A stretch of 12,509 bases of DNA from Ruminococcaceae bacterium UBA2857 (GTDB lineage: Bacteria; Bacillota; Clostridia; Oscillospirales; Acutalibacteraceae), in NCBI GenBank assembly GCA_002350705.1, contig DEFH01000009.1, positions 15,942 to 28,450 of the forward strand, in the 5' to 3' direction. Below, piece by piece: positions 7,937 through 12,509 of this stretch. The translations under genes were made by a program, and so were the position numbers. A model generated the notes under the pieces. It was not told the origin of the DNA, ran no database searches, and was given only the letters and a program-made list of their open reading frames with translations. Within the stretch, counting starts at the first letter, position 1. Each line of letters begins with the position of its first letter.

Positions 7937-8761
7937 TTAAATCAGTTCTCTGTAAATATCGCCTTTTTTAAAGCCTGTCAGTTTGGCGGCTTCTTTGGCA
8001 CTCTCGGACAGTGACATTCCCTTTTGCGAAAGTTCTTTTGCCAGTTCTATAGCATATTCCAGCGTCATTTCCTTTTCCGTTTCTTCACACTTGGCTCCCT
8101 CAATGACAAGCACGATTTCTCCTTTTATCTCGCCGTCAGCATATTTTTCGGATGCTTCTTTCAATGTCGTTCGGATAACTTCCTCATGAATCTTTGTCAG
8201 TTCCCTGACAATGGAAATTTTCCTGTCACCAAACATCTGATACATATCTTTCAGGGTTGCCGCCAGTTTATGCGGTGCTTCATAGAAAATCATGGTACGC
8301 TCTTCATTTTTGACGGCTAAAAGATGTTCCCTTCTGCCGGGTTTGTTCACACTCAGAAATCCTTCAAAGGCAAATCTGCCTGTCGGAAGTCCCGAAATTG
8401 CCAAAGCAGATGCCAATGCTGTCGGTCCGGGTACGGCACACACCGTAATTCCCCTTTCCGCACAACGTCTCACAAGCAGTTCTCCCGGATCGGATATACA
8501 CGGCATTCCGGCATCTGTCACAATCGCACAGTTTTCCCCGTTTTCTATTCTGTCGCATATTTCCTCGCCTTTGTCAAAGGTACTAAATTTATGATAGCTG
8601 ACCATTGGCGTATTGATTGCAAATTTATTCAGCAGTTTGATGGTCACTCTGGTATCCTCTGCCGCTATGAAGTCAACTTCTTTCAGTGTTTCTATCGCAC
8701 GGGGAGAAAAATCCGATAAATTGCCTATCGGTGTCCCCACGACATATAATTTTCCGCTCAT
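7937..8761 (-). CDS. rsmI: 16S rRNA (cytidine-1402-2'-O)-methyltransferase RsmI
   Basis: Tetrapyrrole-methylase-fold enzyme that 2'-O-methylates C1402 in the 16S rRNA decoding centre using SAM. The 274-aa product shows GTPIGNLSD (9-17), AAEDTR (33-38), DAGMPCISDPG (83-93) and VPGPTAL (110-116), all diagnostic of RsmI. The C-terminal region (about 225-274) is the small helical domain typical of the family. Its ATG overlaps the trmN6 stop in an ATGA junction, implying translational coupling. The ribosome site AAGGAAGGA lies inside the end of trmN6. Nothing unusual. Confidence 0.95.
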   Translation of the reverse strand: MSGKLYVVGTPIGNLSDFSPRAIETLKEVDFIAAEDTRVTIKLLNKFAINTPMVSYHKFSTFDKGEEICDRIENGENCAIVTDAGMPCISDPGELLVRRCAERGITVCAVPGPTALASALAISGLPTGRFAFEGFLSVNKPGRREHLLAVKNEERTMIFYEAPHKLAATLKDMYQMFGDRKISIVRELTKIHEEVIRTTLKEASEKYADGEIKGEIVLVIEGAKCEETEKEMTLEYAIELAKELSQKGMSLSESAKEAAKLTGFKKGDIYRELI

Positions 8762-9498
8762 AAATATCCTTCCTTGTATGCTCCGTATATTTGTAACATT
8801 TCATCAGAAAATGCTCCGCCCTCTTTTTCAATGAAAAGCACAGGCTCCACCATCAATCCGTTGGGTTTGCCGCCACGTCTGCCCTCCATCAAAAACAATT
8901 TTGGTGCTTTGGTTGGTCTCTGCTGGACAAAACGCAGTCTTTTGGGCTCTATATCATATTTTCTCATAGCTGTCATCACATCGCAGAGCCTTTCCGGTCT
9001 CTGACACATACACAGCTTGCCCGAATAATTCAATAATCTTGACGCTGTATGAATAATATCCTCCATTGTACAGGAACATTCATGTCTTGCGATTTTGTGG
9101 GAATTTTCGGGATTCACGATTCCGGAACCTGCGGCTTTATAAGGCGGATTGCAGACCACCATATCATAAGACGAATACTGCACCAATCCGTCAAGTTCTC
9201 TCAAATCCGCATGGATAACCGTAATATTTTCAATCCGATTCAGAGCAATGCTTCTTTCGAGCATGGAACAGGCATTTTCCTGTATTTCAACGGCAGTGAC
9301 AGACTTCGGCACACGTTCACGACTCCATATCAGCGGAATCGCACCGCACCCCGTTCCCAAATCACACACCTTATCATTTTTCTTAGGCATGGCAAAATTC
9401 GCCAGAAGCACTGTATCTGTCCAGAATTTATGCTCGTCTGAAACGATGATTTTGATACCGTTTCCCAACGGCTCCCATTTTTCTCCGTCCTTTAACAC
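8758..9498 (-). CDS. trmN6: tRNA1(Val) (adenine-37-N6)-methyltransferase-like protein
   Basis: Rossmann-fold SAM-dependent N6-adenine methyltransferase of the TrmN6/YfiC family, which in E. coli methylates A37 of tRNA-Val. In the 246-aa product, SAM motif I is VCDLGTGCGAIPLIWS (44-59), an acidic motif II is VEIQENA (70-76), and the catalytic NPPY is at 117-120. An N-terminal segment, KFWTDTVLLANFA, is typical of the family (substrate adenine region). The start is a GTG at 9496-9498 with GGGGTG 5 nt upstream; no better ATG exists in frame. It is the first gene of a cluster with rsmI and maf. Firmicute members are often annotated only as 'tRNA1(Val) methyltransferase', and the exact tRNA target is not proven by sequence. 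Confidence 0.88.
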   Translation of the reverse strand: MLKDGEKWEPLGNGIKIIVSDEHKFWTDTVLLANFAMPKKNDKVCDLGTGCGAIPLIWSRERVPKSVTAVEIQENACSMLERSIALNRIENITVIHADLRELDGLVQYSSYDMVVCNPPYKAAGSGIVNPENSHKIARHECSCTMEDIIHTASRLLNYSGKLCMCQRPERLCDVMTAMRKYDIEPKRLRFVQQRPTKAPKLFLMEGRRGGKPNGLMVEPVLFIEKEGGAFSDEMLQIYGAYKEGYL

Positions 9499-9522
9499 GC
9501 CATCACCCCTGTTTCGACAAAA

Positions 9523-9531
9523 ATTATAACA
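9523..9531 (-). promoter_or_regulatory. Extended -10 promoter of trmN6-rsmI-maf
   Basis: On the minus strand, TGTTATAAT gives a perfect -10 (9523-9528) with an upstream TGn element, 24 bp before the trmN6 GTG. No good -35 is seen at 16-18 bp spacing, which an extended -10 can tolerate. Confidence 0.55.
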
Positions 9532-9561
9532 TATTCCGGACTTTCCGTAAAGTCAATTTCC

Positions 9562-9921
9562 CTATTTTTTTGAAACAAGTGCATAAGCCTCGTCTATTAT
9601 AGGATAGATTCCATTTTCCTCAACGGTTCCGTCCAATATCACTGTTACCCAGTGTTCCTTGTTCATGTGATAGGCAGGATAAAAGCCTTTGCGGGATAAA
9701 ATCAGCAAGTCTTTGAATGCGGGCTCACACTTCAGATCCAATATCATAACATCTCCCTCTGCCCCGTCAGACAGCACACTCCGTTTGACTTTCATTGAGA
9801 CGCCGTACCATTTTTTGGTATCATTGTTTCTGAGTGCAAATGTATCGGGAAATTTTTTCCAGAGATATTCGGGTTTCGTGCCGTACTTCTCCAACACATA
9901 CTTTAAAATTTTCTCAATCAT
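9562..9921 (-). CDS. MmcQ/YjbR-family protein
   Basis: A small cytoplasmic protein of the YjbR/MmcQ family (DUF419 type). Its fold resembles CyaY and some DNA-binding domains, but no biochemical role is firmly established. The 119-aa product shows the family pattern: KFPDTFALRN (23-32), KKWYGVSM (36-43), and late in the chain the signature HMNKEHWVTVILDGTVE (85-101), followed by a helix DEAYALVSKK. I chose the ATG at 9919-9921 because GGAGG is 8 nt upstream; an upstream TTG overlaps the ribosome site itself. It lies alone between the XRE terminator and the trmN6 promoter, so it is probably a single-gene unit. Confidence 0.8.
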   Translation of the reverse strand: MIEKILKYVLEKYGTKPEYLWKKFPDTFALRNNDTKKWYGVSMKVKRSVLSDGAEGDVMILDLKCEPAFKDLLILSRKGFYPAYHMNKEHWVTVILDGTVEENGIYPIIDEAYALVSKK

Positions 9922-9949
9922 TCTGTTTTCCTCCAAGAAGTTTTCTTTT

Positions 9950-9958
9950 ATAATATCA
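9950..9958 (-). promoter_or_regulatory. Possible extended -10 promoter of the YjbR gene
   Basis: On the minus strand, TGATATTAT gives a -10 TATTAT (9950-9955) with a TGn extension, 28 bp before the start codon and downstream of the XRE terminator. The -35 region is poor. Confidence 0.35.
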
Positions 9959-10004
9959 CAAAATCGTGCAAAAATCTCCCCTGTTCATTGCATTTTTCTC
10001 CAAC

Positions 10005-10029
10005 AAAAAAGACTGACATTAACTGTCAG
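10005..10029 (-). terminator. Intrinsic terminator of the XRE gene
   Basis: On the minus strand CTGACA-gttaa-TGTCAG forms a 6-bp stem with a 5-nt loop, followed by TCTTTTTT. The stop codon of the repressor gene falls in the loop, so the terminator begins within the last codons. It separates this gene from the YjbR gene. Confidence 0.75.
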
Positions 10030-10339
10030 CCAATTTTTCATTGTCCTCTCGGAAACACTCTATGATATTATATACTGCCGTCACCTGCTTTTCGGTCAGC
10101 CCTTTAACAGATATAGTGGAATTATCTGACATTCCAAGCAGATAATCTGTTGACACTCGAAAAAATTTCGCCAATTCAACAATATATTGTGTAGACGGCA
10201 CGGCAAGTCCCAACTCCCAGTAATTGACAGCAGAGCGTGACAACTTGAAAGTCTTTGCTATTTGGGATTGTGTCATATTGGCACTTTCTCTCAATGACTT
10301 TATCCTATCTCCAACATAAAATAACTCTTTCGTCATCAT
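10019..10339 (-). CDS. XRE/Cro-CI-family HTH transcriptional regulator
   Basis: DNA-binding repressor-like protein of 106 aa. Residues about 9-70 form a classic Cro/CI helix-turn-helix: RIKSLRESANMTQSQIAKTF, then the recognition-helix region LSRSAVNYWELG, then PSTQYIVELAKFFRVSTDYLLG. The short C-terminal helix (about 80-104) has no sensor or protease motif. The start has AAAGGGTG about 7 nt before the ATG. It is divergent from the small membrane-protein gene across a region with three similar 16-bp repeats that overlap its own promoter, so autoregulation and control of the divergent gene are likely. It resembles phage or defence-island repressors as well as ordinary stress regulators; the sequence does not separate these. 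Confidence 0.93.
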   Translation of the reverse strand: MMTKELFYVGDRIKSLRESANMTQSQIAKTFKLSRSAVNYWELGLAVPSTQYIVELAKFFRVSTDYLLGMSDNSTISVKGLTEKQVTAVYNIIECFREDNEKLADS

Positions 10340-10371
10340 ATATAATCACCCTTTGGAAAATCTATCTATCA

Positions 10372-10430
10372 TTATGATAATTATAAATATATTTTGATAA
10401 GTATAACAAATCACTTTTGATAATTTAAAC
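10372..10430. repeat. Three 16-bp imperfect direct repeats, probable XRE operators
   Basis: The plus strand holds TTATGATAATTATAAA (10372-10387), TTTTGATAAGTATAAC (10392-10407) and TTTTGATAATTTAAAC (10415-10430). They share TTwTGATAA, and their starts are 20 and 23 bp apart, near two helical turns. The first also overlaps a 13-bp palindrome TATCATTATGATA (10367-10379). Repeat 3 abuts the plus-strand -35; repeats 1 and 2 lie on the minus-strand promoter. Confidence 0.7.
10380..10409 (-). promoter_or_regulatory. Promoter of the XRE gene
   Basis: On the minus strand, -35 TTGTTA (10404-10409), 18-bp spacer and perfect -10 TATAAT (10380-10385). Repeats 1 and 2 of the operator array cover the -10 and most of the -35 respectively. 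Confidence 0.6.
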
Positions 10431-10459
10431 TTGACAAAGTTGAAAATTTATGTTATGAT
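10431..10459 (+). promoter_or_regulatory. Strong promoter of the small membrane-protein gene
   Basis: A perfect -35 TTGACA (10431-10436), 17-bp spacer and -10 TATGAT (10454-10459), with an upstream TGT that makes it an extended -10. It is directly bordered upstream by the third operator repeat. The leader to the start codon is about 30 nt. Confidence 0.8.
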
Positions 10460-10496
10460 TTTCATAGTTAAATTTTATTTTAGGGGGTATTCTCAT

Positions 10497-10805
10497 ATGT
10501 TTGTTAATCCTGGTAAAAGTTTAAAAAAAATGGGAGGAATCGTACTTTTTGTTGGTATGATTATTTCCACTATCGGCGGTGTATGGATGTTTTATCTTGC
10601 AGATCAGGCATCAAGGTCCTATTCCTCCGAAGATACCTTTAGAGGTTTGATATTTGGTGGTATTATTATTATCGTAATAGGTTTATTTATTTCTTATCTT
10701 ATGTCTATATTTATCGTTGCTTTCGGTGAACTTGTAGAAAACAGTACTGCTATCAAAAAAAATCTGTCCGATTTATCAACACATCAATCCGGCAAATGTA
10801 TATAG
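10497..10805 (+). CDS. Small two-helix membrane protein, C-terminus frameshifted
   Basis: Function unknown. The 102-aa product has two hydrophobic segments: about 12-34 (MGGIVLFVGMIISTIGGVWM) and 50-76 (GLIFGGIIIIVIGLFISYLM). A conserved-looking segment, FGELVENS (76-83), follows; from memory, this pattern recurs in small Clostridial membrane proteins that carry a zinc ribbon. The start is the ATG at 10497-10499 with AGGGGG 9-10 nt upstream. A frame running further upstream to 10431 is only read-through over the promoter. After residue 86 the gene enters a run of eight A (10755-10762). In the frame as written it ends in an unstructured KNLSDLSTHQSGKCI, whereas the +1 frame continues with zinc-ribbon residues (separate entry). 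The true product may thus be about 111 aa. It is expressed from its own strong promoter opposite the XRE repressor and closed by a strong terminator. Confidence 0.8.
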   Translation: MFVNPGKSLKKMGGIVLFVGMIISTIGGVWMFYLADQASRSYSSEDTFRGLIFGGIIIIVIGLFISYLMSIFIVAFGELVENSTAIKKNLSDLSTHQSGKCI

Positions 10806-10833
10806 CTGTGAAGAATGTGGCATGGGACTTTAA
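10755..10833 (+). other. +1-frame zinc-ribbon tail of the membrane protein
   Basis: Dropping one A from the A8 run continues the upstream frame as AIKKICPIY..., and on to NPANVYSCEECGMGL with a stop at 10831-10833. CxxCGxxL at the end is the usual second knuckle of small zinc ribbons, and CP plus NP is typical of the first. Here the first knuckle reads C-P-I-Y, so one ligand is missing unless the following His serves. The +1 frame is closed upstream by a TAG at 10735-10737, so a crossover must occur between 10738 and 10805. Confidence 0.6.
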
Positions 10834-10835
10834 AC

Positions 10836-10873
10836 AAAAACCTCTTATCTTGCATTGAGATAAGAGGTTTTTT
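10836..10873 (+). terminator. Strong bidirectional intrinsic terminator
   Basis: A perfect 15-bp stem, AAAAACCTCTTATCT (10836-10850) with AGATAAGAGGTTTTT (10858-10872), and a 7-nt loop, ending in six T. It begins 3 nt after the +1-frame stop and 31 nt after the frame-0 stop. The A-run on the other side lets it also work on the minus strand. Confidence 0.93.
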
Positions 10874-10897
10874 CTTTCACTTCTGTTCCGTTGCTTA

Positions 10898-10926
10898 TTG
10901 CCAAATATAAATTTCAGTGATAAAAT
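10898..10926 (+). promoter_or_regulatory. Promoter of the TIR gene
   Basis: -35 TTGCCA (10898-10903), 17-bp spacer and -10 TAAAAT (10921-10926) with a TGA extension. It lies between the preceding terminator and the TIR gene, so the TIR gene has its own transcription unit. None of the TTwTGATAA repeats is seen here. Confidence 0.6.
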
Positions 10927-10968
10927 ATAAATATTCAAATAGAATTCTGATTCAGGCGGTGTTTTTCT

Positions 10969-11925
10969 ATGCAATACGATGCATTTATCAGCTATCGACG
11001 CTCTTCCAGCTCCGAAACAGCACTAATGCTGAAAGATCGTCTCAAAGAAAGAGGCATTAACTGTTATCTTGACTTAGAGGAAGACAAACCCGGTAAATTT
11101 AACAAAGCACTCTTTAAGGCTATTGAAAATGCTCCTAACTTCATTCTTCTGCTCAAGCAAAACTCCCTTGACCGCTGTACCAACAAAGATGACTGGGTAA
11201 GACAGGAAATTTTCAAAGCAATGCAGCTTAACAAAAATATTATCCCTGTCAAAACATCGGATTTCGTATGGTCGAAAAAATGGGATAACCTCCCCAAACA
11301 AATCTCTAAACTGAAATATCATCAGCAAATTCCTATGATACAGGAATATATGCCCGCTGTAATTGATAAAATTATTACCTATATGGTAGATGTTCAGATT
11401 CAGACTCATGTTTCTCAAATCACCGAGGAACTGCGATACGACCAATTTATTCTAAATGCTGTAGATGAAGAACAAGAAATCGAATGGATAGATATGGCTT
11501 TCCATTCAGGCTCTCAATGGAGATTGAATACCGAATATATCAATCTTATTGAAAAAATCATTCAAAAAAACATTAAACTGAGAATTATTATTAATTCCGA
11601 AAAAGCCATTTCTGAAATTAGTTCTCATATGCGTCAACCCCTTAAAAAATATATCGGATTCGATAAAGGAATTGAAAACTGGCTTGAACTGGAACAGGCT
11701 TATCCTGATAATGTTTTCATAAAAGTGGCAAATATTCCCATACTGCACCGATTATACATTATTCGCTGTAAAAACAATTTTGGAAAAGTAAATGTAAAAT
11801 CTTATACATACGGTCAGGAAATTTGTACTTACAATTTTAGTTATACTTTCACTTCTCAAAATCCCGAATATCAACTCTACACAAGCGAATTTGACTATCT
11901 TTGGAAATTTCTTTCTTCTGTCTGA
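10969..11925 (+). CDS. TIR-domain protein with an uncharacterised C-terminal domain
   Basis: A 318-aa soluble protein. Residues 1 to about 140 form a TIR domain: YDAFISYRR (3-11), the BB-loop area LDLEEDKPGKFN (35-46), NAPNFILLL (54-62), and DDWVRQE (74-80), where Glu80 fits the catalytic glutamate of NAD-cleaving bacterial TIRs. These features suggest NADase or cyclic-ADP-ribose-type signalling, often in phage defence; activity is inferred, not shown. After a helical linker (about 125-165), residues 170-318 form a mixed alpha/beta domain: KIIQKNIKLRIIIN, VFIKVANIPILHRLYIIRC, then SEFDYLWKFL at the very end. The LHRLYII stretch and closing F-x-x-L-W recall PLD-like folds without the HKD catalytic set, so this may be a sensing domain. 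The start ATG has GGCGGTG 7 nt upstream. No Thoeris ThsA partner, CBASS cyclase or other effector lies next to it. The gene is more A+T rich than its neighbours. Confidence 0.88.
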   Translation: MQYDAFISYRRSSSSETALMLKDRLKERGINCYLDLEEDKPGKFNKALFKAIENAPNFILLLKQNSLDRCTNKDDWVRQEIFKAMQLNKNIIPVKTSDFVWSKKWDNLPKQISKLKYHQQIPMIQEYMPAVIDKIITYMVDVQIQTHVSQITEELRYDQFILNAVDEEQEIEWIDMAFHSGSQWRLNTEYINLIEKIIQKNIKLRIIINSEKAISEISSHMRQPLKKYIGFDKGIENWLELEQAYPDNVFIKVANIPILHRLYIIRCKNNFGKVNVKSYTYGQEICTYNFSYTFTSQNPEYQLYTSEFDYLWKFLSSV

Positions 11926-11930
11926 CGTAT

Positions 11931-11969
11931 AAAAACTCCCCTACTCTGTCACGAATAGGGGAGTTTTTT
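11931..11969. terminator. Bidirectional terminator between the TIR gene and nifJ
   Basis: A perfect 13-bp stem, AAAAACTCCCCTA (11931-11943) with TAGGGGAGTTTTT (11956-11968), and a 12-nt loop, flanked by A and T runs on both sides. It sits between two converging genes and can stop transcription from either one. Confidence 0.93.
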
Positions 11970-11991
11970 ATATTATGAAAAAATCATCAAA

Positions 11992-12509
11992 TCAGCCTTG
12001 TGAACGCTCTTTGAGTTCTTCATATCTTGCAACGGACTTTTCTTCCGCCTTCTGGAACAGGGTTTCTGCTCTGTCGGGGAAGGAGCGTGTCAGTGCACTG
12101 TAACGAGCCTCGCCCATGATAAAGTCACGGTAAGAAGTCTTAGGCTCTTTGCTGTCGAGAGTGAACGGATTCTTGCCCTCGGCCTTGAGCAGCGGATTGT
12201 AGCGGAACATATTCCAGTAACCGCACTCTACAGCCTTCTTCATCTCAGCCTGACAGTTCTTCATGCCGCCCTTGATGGAGTGCATCTCACAGGGAGCGTA
12301 GCCGATGATGAGTGACGGACCCGGATAAGCTTCTGCTTCTCTGATAGCTTTGAGAGTCTGATTCTGATCAGCACCCATTGCGATCTGTGCCACATAGATG
12401 TAGCCATAGGACATGGCAATGTCAGCAAGGCTCTTCTTGGCGATAGCCTTACCGGCAGCAGCAAACTGTGCCACCTGACCGATCTGGGAAGCCTTGGAAG
12501 CCTGTCCGC
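11992..12509 (-). CDS. nifJ: Pyruvate:ferredoxin oxidoreductase, C-terminal part (partial)
   Basis: C-terminal end of the homodimeric PFOR that oxidatively decarboxylates pyruvate to acetyl-CoA and reduces ferredoxin or flavodoxin; it is central to fermentative metabolism of strict anaerobes. About 172 codons are visible, from GQASKASQIGQVAQFAAAGK at the window edge to the stop at 11992. This edge motif is the family's thiamine-pyrophosphate domain signature. GADQNQTLKAIREAE, YAPCEMHSIKGGMKN and YWNMFRYNP are typical of its last domain. The gene continues beyond 12509, so its start, Fe-S cluster motifs and promoter are not visible. The true frame is open across the whole visible part; no start should be placed here. 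The name por would be equally fair. Confidence 0.95.
   Translation of the reverse strand, partial: GQASKASQIGQVAQFAAAGKAIAKKSLADIAMSYGYIYVAQIAMGADQNQTLKAIREAEAYPGPSLIIGYAPCEMHSIKGGMKNCQAEMKKAVECGYWNMFRYNPLLKAEGKNPFTLDSKEPKTSYRDFIMGEARYSALTRSFPDRAETLFQKAEEKSVARYEELKERSQG

Noticed and set aside
11740..11780. Active PLD (HKD) nuclease in the TIR protein's C-terminus
   Set aside because: The H-x-K-x4-D pattern is not met: LHRLYIIRC has the His but lacks the Lys and Asp.
10969..11925. Thoeris, CBASS or TIR-STING system
   Set aside because: No ThsA-type Sir2/SLOG gene, no cyclic-nucleotide synthase, and the C-terminal domain does not read as STING or SAVED.

Overview
The window looks like the chromosome of a low-to-moderate GC, anaerobic Firmicute of class Clostridia, probably a Ruminococcus-like gut lineage. 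Three things suggest this: a ctsR-mcsA-mcsB-clpC operon, the C-terminus of a pyruvate:ferredoxin oxidoreductase, and sigma-A promoters and Shine-Dalgarno sites of Firmicute type. The genus is inference from gene style only.

Layout. (1) 1-140: AT-rich tail behind clpC, with an outward minus-strand promoter. (2) 141-4704, minus: the protein quality-control operon ctsR-mcsA-mcsB-clpC. CtsR is the repressor. McsA and McsB form the protein-arginine kinase that marks misfolded proteins, and ClpC unfolds marked proteins for ClpP. The operon promoter is bracketed by a perfect 18-bp inverted repeat made of CtsR heptads. (3) 4966-6087, plus: an anchored S11 D-Ala-D-Ala carboxypeptidase. It converges on, and overlaps by 25 nt, a second secreted S11 carboxypeptidase on the minus strand (6063-7226). 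(4) 7290-9498, minus: housekeeping cluster trmN6-rsmI-maf leading into dacF. (5) 9562-9921, minus: a YjbR/MmcQ-family protein.

(6) 10004-11969: a visibly more A+T-rich accessory segment, delimited by terminators. It holds a minus-strand XRE/Cro-CI repressor, then a divergent intergenic region with three similar 16-bp repeats lying over both promoters. Next comes a small two-helix membrane protein whose C-terminal zinc ribbon is displaced into the +1 frame after a run of eight A residues, followed by a strong terminator. Last is a TIR-domain gene with its own promoter, whose C-terminal domain is not a standard defence partner and may be a degenerate PLD-like fold. (7) 11992-12509, minus: the 3' end of nifJ/por.

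The most interesting parts are the TIR gene, the shifted zinc-ribbon reading frame, the XRE operator array and the symmetric CtsR operator. No rRNA, tRNA, CRISPR array or insertion sequence was seen.
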